From NCBI RefSeq assembly GCF_041080675.1, contig NZ_CP163520.1:186001-250000 (forward strand): a stretch of DNA of 64,000 bases, written 5' to 3'. Under the pieces are notes generated by a model that worked only from the letters and a program-made list of their open reading frames with translations, was not told the origin of the DNA and searched no databases. Every line of letters begins with the position of its first letter. Positions within the stretch are counted from its first letter, which is position 1. The stretch comes from Streptomyces sp. cg36 (GTDB lineage Bacteria > Actinomycetota > Actinomycetes > Streptomycetales > Streptomycetaceae). Positions 16,721-24,723 of the stretch are shown one piece after another. The translations under genes were made by a program, and so were the position numbers.

Positions 16721-17689
16721 GTGGGGGAAGTAAGTGCGTCGACAAGCGCCGTACCGTCGGCGGACCGGTTCAGCTGGTTCTGCGACACGGTCTCGACCGG
16801 CCTGATGCCACTGACGATCAACTCGAAGCGCACAGACGACTTCCGTGCCGCGATCGCGAACATCGAGCTGGGTTCCGTACAGGTCTCGACCTACACGTAC
16901 TCGCCGGTGTCGGCACACCGCAAGTCCATCCATGTGCGGCAGGGCGACCCCGAGCAGTACCAGCTCGCACTGATCACGGGCGGTTACATCCGCACGGCTC
17001 AGCTCCGCAACGAATCACTGGTCTCGGGCGACCTCGTCCTGACGGACACCTCGCGCCCGATGGTCAACGACTCCGGCTGCGACGGCAGACCGGCCAGCGT
17101 GACCATGCTCCAGATACCCCGGTCCGAACTGCCGCTCCACCCGGACAGGACGGACCAGCTCCTCGCCCGCCGCCTCCCCGCGAGCACGGGCACGGCGGCC
17201 GTCCTGGCCGCGTTCATGGGGACGTTGGTCGAGCACGCGGCCGGCTGCCGCCCCGACGAACTGTCCCGCATGGGCTCCATCGCGCTCGACCTGGCCACCG
17301 CCTGCGTCGCCCAGCACCTGGGCACCCCGGAAGAGGCGCCGGCCGAGGCCCGCGCACAGGTGATGCTGCAACGCGTCCGGCGCTTCATCGAGAGCAACCT
17401 CCACGACCCGGAGCTCACACCGCAGGCGATAGCCGACCACCATCACATCTCGCTGCGCACGCTCTACCTCCTCTTCCGCGACGAGTCGGTCAGCGTGGCA
17501 GCCTCCATCCGCCGGCGGCGCCTTGAGCGGTGCCACTCCGACCTCGCGTGCCCGAAGTCGAGCAGGCAGACCGTGCAGACGATCGCGGCCCGCTGGGGAT
17601 TCACCAATCCCACCTCCTTCGCGCGCGCCTTCCGCGAGGTTTACGGGGTCACGCCCGCCGAACACCGGGCGCGGGCCCTCACCTCCTGA
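16721..17689 (+). CDS. AraC-family regulator with AraC_binding_2-type N-terminus
   Basis: This 322-residue regulator (from GTG 16721) has an N-terminal domain with the LVSGDLVLTDTSRPM motif seen in AraC_binding_2 proteins and a C-terminal double HTH (LTPQAIADHHHISLRTLYLLFR and QTVQTIAARWGFTNPTSFARAF). It has the same architecture as the regulator at 36449-37465. The start is uncertain: GTG 16721 has GAGGAAG upstream, while ATGs at 16631 and 16655 lack proper ribosome-binding sites. No obvious target lies beside it; the protease upstream and the HNH gene downstream are both possible. Confidence 0.85.
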   Translation: MGEVSASTSAVPSADRFSWFCDTVSTGLMPLTINSKRTDDFRAAIANIELGSVQVSTYTYSPVSAHRKSIHVRQGDPEQYQLALITGGYIRTAQLRNESLVSGDLVLTDTSRPMVNDSGCDGRPASVTMLQIPRSELPLHPDRTDQLLARRLPASTGTAAVLAAFMGTLVEHAAGCRPDELSRMGSIALDLATACVAQHLGTPEEAPAEARAQVMLQRVRRFIESNLHDPELTPQAIADHHHISLRTLYLLFRDESVSVAASIRRRRLERCHSDLACPKSSRQTVQTIAARWGFTNPTSFARAFREVYGVTPAEHRARALTS

Positions 17690-17805
17690 TCGCGCGATGG
17701 TACGGGCTCCTGTGCAGCGCAGGGCCCGCCATCAGCGGCGGCCTCGGATCTTCAGCTCGCTCCGGGGCCGCGCACGAGCCAAGTCGCCCTCGATAGCCTG
17801 TCGGC

Positions 17806-19140
17806 ATGTCGCAACGTGCCATACCCGGTCACCCCGACGGCCTGATCACCCTGGCTGCCGCGGACGTCCTGTGGGTCGATCTGACGTCCGGCAGCGCGGT
17901 GCCGACGGCTTCCGGCGCGTTCACCCGCCCTCCGGCCCGTGCGGGGGCCGGGTACATCCTGCTCGGCAGCCAGGTGGTGACCACGGTGGCGGCCGACGGT
18001 GGCCCGTGCAGCGTGGTGGAGGCCGAAGTGCGCCGGGCAGCCGCGGTACTGAACGCGTTGGTGGTGGACCGCGAGGACCTGGTCCGCATCGGCCCCTTCC
18101 GTGGGGCGCCGAGGCAGGAGGTTGCCGAGGACGCGCCGCTGCACTGGCGTCGACGCGTCACCGGGCACTTGCAGAAGCCGGGTGGCCGCGAGCGCGCGGC
18201 GGGCTCGCCGGACCACCTCGCGGGGATCGACTGGCGGCAACTCCTCGTCAAGCGGACCCACGAGGGTACGCGGCAGACTTGGTGGCTGCCGCGCGCCGCG
18301 GTCAGGCTGCTGGACGCGGCCGAGCACGCCGAGGCGCGGTGGGTGCGGGCCGCGCGGCCCCGTCCGGCAAGCACGGCCACCTCTGAGCCGGAGGCTCCCT
18401 CCCGCCCCCGGCAGGCCCCGGCCTCCGACACCCGGACGACGGACTCCGAGGTCCGCACCACCCAACTCCGCCCGTATCGAGCGGAGTTGGAGGGCCAGAC
18501 ATACGCCACACTCAGCCGGAAGCCCGGCATCGCCCGCGAGGTGGCCGGATGGGCGTGCGCCGTCTGCCGCAGCGCGCCCGCCGCCGTCCTCGACCACTGT
18601 CACGAACACGGCTACGTCCGCGCCCCCGTCTGCCAGTCCTGCAATACACAAGAACGCCCCGACCACCTGTACAGCGACGACATCCGCGTGGCCGACCGCT
18701 ACCGGCGCCTGTTCGACACCCACGCCGACGACTGGCTCCGCCACTGGCACCGCTGTCCCGGCTGCCGCGCCCGTACCGTACTCCCGTTGCCGCACCTCGC
18801 CGCGTGGACTGCCCACACGGCCTGCCGACCGCTGCGCCCGACCCACCGCGCCTCCGGCGGGCGCAGGCCCTGCGGTGTCCTGCGCGTGTCCTGGACGGGC
18901 AGTCAGAACGCGCCCCGCTCCTGCCTGCTGACCGTCTCCGTCGACTTCTGCCCCTCCGGCGAGCACCGGATACTGGCGGAAGTCCCCTACCGCGAGGCCG
19001 CCGAGCAGTTCCGCGTCTGGCTGGCGGATGCGGCCCCCGCCGTGGCCGCCGCGGCCGGTCCCGACCGCCTGGACGGGCTCCCCGCGGAGCCCCGGCCCGT
19101 CATCGCGGACACCAGCGGCGACGGCCTGTCGCTGTTCTGA
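17806..19140 (+). CDS. Endonuclease VII-like (HNH/beta-beta-alpha-metal) protein
   Basis: This 444-residue protein carries, at 249-280, WACAVCRSAPAAVLDHCHEHGYVRAPVCQSCN. The two C-x2-C pairs (Cys251/254 and Cys276/279), the DHCH catalytic segment (263-266) and Asn280 match the recombination endonuclease VII fold, which cuts branched or nicked DNA using one metal ion. A further CPGC (317-320) may bind zinc. The roughly 230-residue N-terminal region and 120-residue C-terminal region are unrecognized. It stands alone with no phage genes beside it. A defence or DNA-repair role is possible but unsupported. Confidence 0.75.
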   Translation: MSQRAIPGHPDGLITLAAADVLWVDLTSGSAVPTASGAFTRPPARAGAGYILLGSQVVTTVAADGGPCSVVEAEVRRAAAVLNALVVDREDLVRIGPFRGAPRQEVAEDAPLHWRRRVTGHLQKPGGRERAAGSPDHLAGIDWRQLLVKRTHEGTRQTWWLPRAAVRLLDAAEHAEARWVRAARPRPASTATSEPEAPSRPRQAPASDTRTTDSEVRTTQLRPYRAELEGQTYATLSRKPGIAREVAGWACAVCRSAPAAVLDHCHEHGYVRAPVCQSCNTQERPDHLYSDDIRVADRYRRLFDTHADDWLRHWHRCPGCRARTVLPLPHLAAWTAHTACRPLRPTHRASGGRRPCGVLRVSWTGSQNAPRSCLLTVSVDFCPSGEHRILAEVPYREAAEQFRVWLADAAPAVAAAAGPDRLDGLPAEPRPVIADTSGDGLSLF

Positions 19141-19284
19141 GAGCGCAGGGGGATACCGCCCTCCCCATGCCGCCCCCTCCCAACGCCGTCAGCTCGGAAT
19201 CGTGGTCACCGGCAGTGTGTCGCGCGCCCCGGATAACGTTGCCTCGATCCCGAAGTGGGAACAAAAGCGGTTGAAAGGTGAGAA

Positions 19285-21150
19285 GTGAGACGAGATTTGG
19301 TGCGGCGGCGGGGTATACGCCGCCTCATGTCCGGCGGAGCGGTCGTCCTGGCAGCCACGCTCCTCGGTGCGGTGCCCGCGGTCGCCACACCGCCCGGCAC
19401 GGGCGCGGGGGCGACCCTCGACGAGGGCTCCGCAACACCCGCCGACCACACCGTCACGCCGGCCGTCTCGCCCCTCGTGCAGAGCGGGCCGCGCAACATC
19501 ATCAAGCGGGTCCAGGACACGTACGTCAGCAACACGGACGCCCGCGACCACTCCACCGGCAGCGTCCTGCACATCGGGTCGCCCGACAACGGGACGACCC
19601 GGTACCGCAGCCTCGTCCAGTTCGACGTCGCGCGCCTCAAGGGCGCCACCATCAAGAGCGCCGCACTGCGGCTCCACAACTCCTCCACCGGTTCCTGCGC
19701 CGGTTGGTGGATGTACGCCGAGCCGGTCGCCGCCGCCTGGAACGAGAAGACGGTCACCTGGGCCAACCGGCCCGCCGTCGTCCCCGGCTACCAGGCGTCC
19801 GCCAACTTCGGCGTGGGCAACACGGGTTGCCCGGACGAGACGCGGCCGTTCGACCCGGCGTCCTCCAACGGCATCAAGCGCATCGACGTCACCGCGACCG
19901 TGCGAGCCTGGACCAAGACCACCGACGCGCTGCCCAACCACGGCTTCCAGCTGTCGGCGGGCGAACTGGACAGCAAGGCGTACAAGCGCTTCTGCTCGAT
20001 GAACCCGAGCGCATCGGTGTACGCCTGCGACACCGCGTACAACGCGCCCACGCTGGAGGTCGAGTTCGACGCCACCTCGCCGGTCGTGAGCGCGGGCAAC
20101 AGCAAGCCGGTGGCCAACGGCGGCTACCCCGCCGACGTCCCGGCGATCGAGTTCTTCCGCTCGGGCAAGGTCGGCGACGGGCCGTATCAGCGCTGGGTCC
20201 CCGACGCCTACCACTCGGTTGCCGACCCGGCCGGGAAGCTCTTTCCTACGCGCGGCTGGGGCGGCGGCACGGACCACCGGCTGCGCCCCGCCGGAGACTA
20301 CGGCCAGGCCGCGGGAGAGGCCGTCATGGTGGTCGCGGACGGCAACAGCGGCTTCGTCGGAGTCATCCCCTATCCGTCGCTGTCCGGCTACAAGTGGGCG
20401 TACAACGTCGGTGACGCCGACGTGTCCAACGTGCACGGCGCCGAGCTGCTGCCCGGCGGGAACGTGGCCGTCGCGTTGAGCAGGACCGGCACCGTCGCGG
20501 TGTACGCGCGGTCCACCGGCGACCCCACGAGCCCGGCCCCGGGCCCCGCGAAGCCGCTGTCCAGCAAGCCGTTGGAGGCCGCACACGAGGTCCTGTACGA
20601 CCCGTCGTCGAAGTCCTTGTGGGCAGTCGGTGGCCACGCGCTGGTCCGCTATCCGTACGACCTGGCGACGGGCACGCTCGGTGACGCCGAGTCGTTCGCG
20701 CTGCCCCGGCAGATCTCCCAGGGCAAGCCCGCTCCGGCCTGGGGACACGATCTGGAACCCGTGTACGGCGACCCCGACCGCCTGTGGGTGGCGGCGAACG
20801 CGGGCATCGTCCAGTTCTCCAAGTCGGGCCGCCCCGGCTGCTACAAGGGCTCGGAGCGCTGGCCCCTGGCCGACCAGATGAGCGGTGACATGACGAGCTG
20901 CTGGTGCACGGACTACCAGGCCGAGAAGGAACTCAACGTGCAGCCCCTGGTGAAGAGCGTCGGCAACGACCCCGTCTCGGGTCAGCGCCTGACGACCTGC
21001 GCGGACGGCTGCGAGGGGTCGAACACCACACCGTCCTACACCACGTCGTGGCTGCGCTTCGTCACCACCGGCGGTGACACGAAGGTGACGCGCTGGTGGG
21101 ACCAGAGCCAGCACTACCGGGCCCGCTGGATGGTACCCGGCTACCAGTAG
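19285..21150 (+). CDS. Secreted DNRLRE/CBM96-type plus beta-propeller-like protein
   Basis: This 621-residue protein has a signal peptide (cleavage near AVPAVA|TP). Residues about 70-240 form a DNRLRE domain: QDTYVSNTD, STGSVLHIGSPDNGTTRYRSLVQFDV and SAALRLHNS are characteristic, with cysteines for disulfides. DNRLRE/CBM96 domains bind carbohydrate or structure cell-surface proteins. The second half (from about 330) repeats short beta-strand units like GGNVAVALSRTGTVAVYARS and SLWAVGGHALVRY, consistent with a beta-propeller of the kind annotated as a DUF in streptomycetes. GTG 19285 follows AAGGTGAG. Substrate unknown; it acts outside the cell. Confidence 0.8.
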   Translation: MRRDLVRRRGIRRLMSGGAVVLAATLLGAVPAVATPPGTGAGATLDEGSATPADHTVTPAVSPLVQSGPRNIIKRVQDTYVSNTDARDHSTGSVLHIGSPDNGTTRYRSLVQFDVARLKGATIKSAALRLHNSSTGSCAGWWMYAEPVAAAWNEKTVTWANRPAVVPGYQASANFGVGNTGCPDETRPFDPASSNGIKRIDVTATVRAWTKTTDALPNHGFQLSAGELDSKAYKRFCSMNPSASVYACDTAYNAPTLEVEFDATSPVVSAGNSKPVANGGYPADVPAIEFFRSGKVGDGPYQRWVPDAYHSVADPAGKLFPTRGWGGGTDHRLRPAGDYGQAAGEAVMVVADGNSGFVGVIPYPSLSGYKWAYNVGDADVSNVHGAELLPGGNVAVALSRTGTVAVYARSTGDPTSPAPGPAKPLSSKPLEAAHEVLYDPSSKSLWAVGGHALVRYPYDLATGTLGDAESFALPRQISQGKPAPAWGHDLEPVYGDPDRLWVAANAGIVQFSKSGRPGCYKGSERWPLADQMSGDMTSCWCTDYQAEKELNVQPLVKSVGNDPVSGQRLTTCADGCEGSNTTPSYTTSWLRFVTTGGDTKVTRWWDQSQHYRARWMVPGYQ

Positions 21151-21171
21151 CCGCCTCCGTACGGCCGAGAC

Positions 21172-21205
21172 GCGCCGGCCCCGTGCATCAGCGTGGGGCC
21201 GGCGC
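21172..21205. terminator. Hairpin terminator
   Basis: GCGCCGGCCCC (21172-21182) and GGGGCCGGCGC (21195-21205) form a perfect 11-base stem with a 12-base loop between the convergent DNRLRE-protein and secreted-protein genes. Confidence 0.7.
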
Positions 21206-21273
21206 ATCGCTGTGTGCCGCACGTCAGTGGCGCCGGTGGCGACCGGAGCCCTGCCGTTGCGGGGGCGTGGGGG

Positions 21274-21741
21274 TCAGAAGATGATCCGCGGGCTCTGCAC
21301 GTTCATGTAGTACTGGTTCCCGGAGCCGAAGTTCGCCCAGAAGCCGACCTGTACGACCACCTGGCGACCGGTCTTGGGGAGGTCGATCGAGGAGTAGTTG
21401 AAGTAGTGGTTCCCGGAGAAGCCCGGGACCCAGCTCCCGGTCCGCCAGTCGACGCACCCGAAGTCGTACAGCCGCTTTCCGGTGTCCGCGTCCACGAGCT
21501 GGGCACAGGGATCGGACGGGAACGCGTTGTTGATCCCGATCCCCGCGATGATCTGGGAGCCGTTGCGGGCGATGCAGGAGTCCACGTTGGCGCCTCCCCA
21601 GTTCGCCCATGAGTGGTTCGGCGTGTTGTCGGAGCGGCAGGCGAACCCGGACTCCTGGGCCGAGGCCGAGGGGGCCAGGGACAGAGTGCCCACCAGGGCG
21701 GCACCGAGAGCGGCCGACGTGGCGAGAATACGTTGGAACAC
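21274..21741 (-). CDS. Secreted protein of unknown function
   Basis: This 155-residue protein starts at GTG 21741, placed five bases after a GGAGGAG ribosome-binding site, and has a signal peptide (MFQRILATSAALGAALVGTLSLAPSASA|QE). The mature part (about 125 residues) has four cysteines and a strand-rich, Asn/Gly/Trp-rich sequence (NHSWANWGG, FSGNHYFNYSSIDL). It resembles small extracellular beta-sandwich proteins, but I do not recognize a family. The in-frame ATG at 21765 is less likely because it precedes the ribosome-binding site. Confidence 0.75.
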   Translation of the reverse strand: MFQRILATSAALGAALVGTLSLAPSASAQESGFACRSDNTPNHSWANWGGANVDSCIARNGSQIIAGIGINNAFPSDPCAQLVDADTGKRLYDFGCVDWRTGSWVPGFSGNHYFNYSSIDLPKTGRQVVVQVGFWANFGSGNQYYMNVQSPRIIF

Positions 21742-22052
21742 GGGGTCTCCTCCATTCACAGCCATGCCCCCGAAGGCGTCGCGGGCATGATTACGGGCGT
21801 GCACCGGCCATCGGGCGAGCCGGGCTTGTCTGTTCGCGGACCGCCGGAAGGTTCCCCGGCCCGGCCCACGGCCCCGACACTTCCGGCAGGCGGCGTTGTC
21901 CGCGCGCCCCTGAACCATCCGCCCAGGTCAGACGGGTCAAGGCGTCGGACAAGGTGAGTTGTCCGCGGACGGGAATCGACTCCCCCGCCTGGCGGGCCGG
22001 CCACTACCGTGGACGCGGCAGAGCCCGCGAACTCACGGATCAGGGAGGCTCG

Positions 22053-22172
22053 ATGAGCGGTCAGGATCGGCAGACCGGGGACGGCGAGGTCGGCGGCCCC
22101 TACTCCAGCCCTGGTGATCCCGGCAATCCGCTGCCGCCGGAAGAACCCCGCCCCGTCGAGGACGACGACTGA
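22053..22172 (+). CDS. 39-residue acidic Gly/Pro-rich peptide (candidate RiPP precursor)
   Basis: A good ribosome-binding site (GGGAGG) precedes ATG 22053, which opens a 39-codon gene rich in Gly, Pro, Asp and Glu. It has no signal peptide or helix. Aspartates stand in the contexts QDR, GDG, GDP and the terminal EDDD; Asp-Gly is the context most prone to succinimide formation. Sixteen bases after its stop begins a PIMT-type methyltransferase. In characterized RiPP classes (imiditides, fuscimiditide, and lanthipeptides tailored by OlvSA-like enzymes) such methyltransferases convert Asp to aspartimide or isoAsp in the neighbouring peptide. That this peptide is the substrate is inference from the arrangement. 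Confidence 0.6.
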   Translation: MSGQDRQTGDGEVGGPYSSPGDPGNPLPPEEPRPVEDDD

Positions 22173-22188
22173 CCCGGGACGGTCCTTC

Positions 22189-23106
22189 ATGACCACCGGG
22201 CCCGACGCGAAGGCGCTGCGCGAGCGGTGCGCGCGCGAGATGGCCGGGCATCCGCGGGACTACCTCGGCGTCCGCCGGGACGCTGCGGGCTTCGGATGGC
22301 TGCGTGAGGCGTTCCTGGCCGTGCGGCGGGAGGATTTCGTGCCCGACCGGGTGTGGTGGCCGCACCTGGAGGACGGGGCCTGTCCGCTGATCGACCGGGC
22401 CCTTGCGCCACGGGCTTGGCTGAAGTCGGTGTACCTGCTGCGCACCCCGCTCATCACCCAGCTCGACGACGGCGCCACCGCCGCTACGGGACCGGCGGTT
22501 GGGGCGTTCACCTCCAGCATCTCCAGCATCACCGTGACCGTCGAGGCGCTGCGGGTACTGGCACCGCAGCCGGGTGAGCGCGTACTGGAGATCGGGACGG
22601 GGACGGGGTACAGCGCGGCACTGCTCGCCCGTCGTACCGGTCCCGGCACCGTGACCAGCATCGAGATCTCCGCCGACCTCGCCGAAGCGGCCCGCCGACG
22701 CCTGGACCGTGCAGGCGCGGGCGTGCGCGTGATCGCCGGGGACGGGGAGGCCGGTCACTCCGAAGGCGGGCCGTACCAGCGGATCATCGCCACCGCCTCC
22801 GTCCGCCGCATCCCGCCCGCCTGGATCGCCCAGCTCGCCCCCGGCGGCACCCTGGTCGTGCCGCTGGCGAGCCCGTTCGGCTGCGACCTCACCGTCCGGC
22901 TCACCGCCGTCGGCGACGGCCGCGTAACGGGACGGCCCGTGGCCACCGTCGAGTACATGCGCCTACGCGGTCAACGCGTCCCCGAGGCCGGCCAGTCATA
23001 CGGCTGGCCCGCCGACACCGATCCCGAGCAGTGGGCGCGGTACACGATCACGGCGGACGCACGGGGGCAGACCGTCGCGCTTGATGACGACCGCCCGACC
23101 CCATGA
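22189..23106 (+). CDS. PIMT-type (protein-L-isoaspartate O-methyltransferase-like) enzyme
   Basis: This 305-residue protein has a PIMT-like core: substrate/SAM-loop FTSSISSITVTVEALRVLAPQPGE (about 107-130), motif I VLEIGTGTGYSAALLA (132-147), and VTSIEISADLAEAARRRL for the ribose-binding acidic strand. Housekeeping PIMT is about 210 residues; the 90-residue C-terminal extension and divergent N-terminus fit the RiPP-associated subgroup. It follows a 39-residue peptide gene by 16 bases with only a weak ribosome-binding site, suggesting co-transcription. It probably methylates Asp carboxylates in that peptide, leading to aspartimide; the alternative is general protein repair. Confidence 0.85.
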   Translation: MTTGPDAKALRERCAREMAGHPRDYLGVRRDAAGFGWLREAFLAVRREDFVPDRVWWPHLEDGACPLIDRALAPRAWLKSVYLLRTPLITQLDDGATAATGPAVGAFTSSISSITVTVEALRVLAPQPGERVLEIGTGTGYSAALLARRTGPGTVTSIEISADLAEAARRRLDRAGAGVRVIAGDGEAGHSEGGPYQRIIATASVRRIPPAWIAQLAPGGTLVVPLASPFGCDLTVRLTAVGDGRVTGRPVATVEYMRLRGQRVPEAGQSYGWPADTDPEQWARYTITADARGQTVALDDDRPTP

Positions 23107-23334
23107 GCGCCGCTGTCCGCTCGTCCCGACGATCGTGCAGGCGCGGGTGAAGTGATGCGGGCGCCGGAGGCATGGAAGCGGTGCCGCCACGGACGCCCCG
23201 GTCATGACGTACAGGTAGCTGAAGGGGGACCACGGGCCGAAGAGCACTACCGGCACTGCGGCCAGCACCGCGCTCACGGTGAGAGTCCCTCGCAGTGCGT
23301 GGATGCCGGTTTCGTCGATCTGCCTGGCCTTCAT
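22996..23334 (-). CDS. Small membrane protein, probably 3'-truncated
   Basis: From ATG 23334 (AAGGG six bases upstream) the protein reads MKARQIDETGIHALRGTLTV and has two hydrophobic stretches (LTVSAVLAAVPVVLFG and SPFSYLYVMTGASVAAPLPCL) up to about residue 70. After that it turns basic and non-hydrophobic and runs antisense into the end of the PIMT gene for about 110 bases, which looks like a shifted or foreign tail. I read it as the N-terminal part of a small transmembrane protein whose end was lost. Two TetR-type operators lie just upstream, suggesting the promoter is still regulated. Confidence 0.5.
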   Translation of the reverse strand: MKARQIDETGIHALRGTLTVSAVLAAVPVVLFGPWSPFSYLYVMTGASVAAPLPCLRRPHHFTRACTIVGTSGQRRSWGRAVVIKRDGLPPCVRRDRVPRPLLGIGVGGPAV

Positions 23335-23350
23335 GACCATCCCTTGTTTT

Positions 23351-23376
23351 TGAACGCGTTCACTTGAACGGGTTCG
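23351..23376. promoter_or_regulatory. Two TGAACGSGTTC-type palindromes, TetR-like operator
   Basis: TGAACGCGTTCA (23351-23362) is a perfect 12-base palindrome and TGAACGGGTTCG (23365-23376) is a near copy 14 bases on. GAAC-N2-GTTC cores are typical of TetR-family operators. They sit 17 bases upstream of the small membrane protein start (minus strand). No TetR gene is adjacent. Confidence 0.65.
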
Positions 23377-23612
23377 AGATGCCAGTCGGGTCCGGCGGCA
23401 GCGATCGCCCCCGGTGAAGATGTCCTGCGGACAACCCTCTTTGTCCGCCGTCCACCACACGTGCGGCCTGCGCCGGACTCCGTACGGCCTGCCGGACAAA
23501 CGCGTACCGCCCGCACCGTGGGATTGAGCTCGGCCGGGCCGCGAGCCGCCACAGGCGGGGCCGCCGCGCTCTCCCAACGCACGTTCACCGTCACCGACAG
23601 GGGGAAGACTCC

Positions 23613-23960
23613 ATGATCAGGATCAAGCGCCTGCTGACGACCGCGCTGCCCGTCGCCGCCGCGGCCGTGCTCATGACCACCGTCCCGGCCAGCGCCTCGA
23701 CCTCGTGGTCCAGCTGCGCGGGCAGTCTGTGCGACTACGGCTACGTCGACGGCGTCTACGCCTCGATCAAGGACTACAGCTACGACGGCCACGGCGCCGG
23801 CCTGTCCATCCGCCTGCGCAACGGGGCTGCCGTGCGCGTCGTGACCCGTGACGACCACGGCTTCGCCGAGAACTGGTTCGACTCGCCCGTCGCCCAGGCC
23901 CGTATCTGCAACTGGGACGGCGGCGACCTCTACGACTGCGGCGGCTGGCGCCACTTCTGA
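23613..23960 (+). CDS. Small secreted protein, unknown
   Basis: This 115-residue protein has a clear signal peptide (MIRIKRLLTTALPVAAAAVL..., cleavage ASA|STSW near residue 28). The 87-residue mature part has four cysteines (SSCAGSLC, RICNW, YDCGG) likely paired in two disulfides, and a strand-rich sequence with many Tyr, Gly and Asp. It resembles the many small extracellular proteins of streptomycetes without known function. A strong terminator follows. Confidence 0.75.
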   Translation: MIRIKRLLTTALPVAAAAVLMTTVPASASTSWSSCAGSLCDYGYVDGVYASIKDYSYDGHGAGLSIRLRNGAAVRVVTRDDHGFAENWFDSPVAQARICNWDGGDLYDCGGWRHF

Positions 23961-24004
23961 CCCAGCTGACGACGGCGCAGTGAGCGCCTCACCGCTGGGC
24001 TCAA

Positions 24005-24042
24005 GGAGAAGGGGGCGGCCTGTCGTGGCCGCCCCCTTCTCC
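24005..24042. terminator. Strong bidirectional terminator
   Basis: GGAGAAGGGGGCGGCC (24005-24020) pairs perfectly with GGCCGCCCCCTTCTCC (24027-24042): a 16-base stem with a 6-base loop, between the convergent secreted-protein and RidA-like genes. Confidence 0.85.
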
Positions 24043-24186
24043 TCGCTCCACCTCACGCGCCGGCCTGCGCGGCTACCGGGTGAGATCGACCGTGAGCTCG
24101 TCGGCCGGGTCGTCGCAGTGCACCCGGTGGCCGAGGTTGTCGTGCCGTGGGCCGTCACCGCCCCGGGGTGTGGCGTCAGGCGCCGC

Positions 24187-24597
24187 TCAGTCGGGCAGCG
24201 CGACGGTGAGGTCCACCTCGACCAGCTGCCCGGTGAAGCCCAGCTGCGCCACCCCCAAGAGCGTGCTGGCGGACGTGAACGCCGGTCCGAGAAGGGACTC
24301 GGTAAGCCGGCTCCAGGCGATGCCCAGGTCCTCCCTGTCTTCGCTCCGCACGTAGATCACCGACCGAACTACGTGGTGCGGCTGGGCATTCACCGCCGCG
24401 AGGGCGGCGAGTGCGTTCGCGACGACCTGGTCGACCTGCAAGTCGAGCGATCCTGGGCCAACGAGGGAACCTTGCCGATCGAGCGGGCACTGTCCCGCCA
24501 AGTAGGCCGTACGGCCTGCTTCCACAACGGTGATGTGGTGATAGCCCGGCGTGGGGTGCAAGTGGTCGGGGTTGATGCGGGTGATCTTCTCTGTCAT
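24187..24597 (-). CDS. RidA/YjgF-family protein
   Basis: This 136-residue protein has the RidA pattern: HHITVVEAGRTAYLAGQCPLD near the N-terminus, a central DLQVDQVVANALAALAAVNA helix, and the C-terminal AQLGFTGQLVEVDLTVAL. RidA enzymes hydrolyse reactive enamines/imines made by PLP enzymes. The conserved Arg usual in true deaminases (xxxCxPR) is not clear here: the C-terminus ends at ALPD, so it may be a non-Arg RidA paralogue (Rid subfamily) with another role. The start at 24597 was chosen because the 41 codons upstream are non-coding. It lies on the same strand downstream of the FAD monooxygenase with a 126-base gap. Confidence 0.85.
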   Translation of the reverse strand: MTEKITRINPDHLHPTPGYHHITVVEAGRTAYLAGQCPLDRQGSLVGPGSLDLQVDQVVANALAALAAVNAQPHHVVRSVIYVRSEDREDLGIAWSRLTESLLGPAFTSASTLLGVAQLGFTGQLVEVDLTVALPD

Positions 24598-24723
24598 CCC
24601 GCGAGTCTGCCGAGCGTGCCGCAGAGGCGCACCGCAATTTGCCCCTACGGAACGAGCGGCCGCCACGGCATGGGGCTCACCCCTGAAAGCACGGCCGGGA
24701 GGTTCCGCACCCAGGCTCAAAAC

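Noticed and set aside
24187..24597. RidA protein as part of the FAD monooxygenase operon
   Set aside because: A 126-base gap and no shared logic make joint function possible but unsupported.
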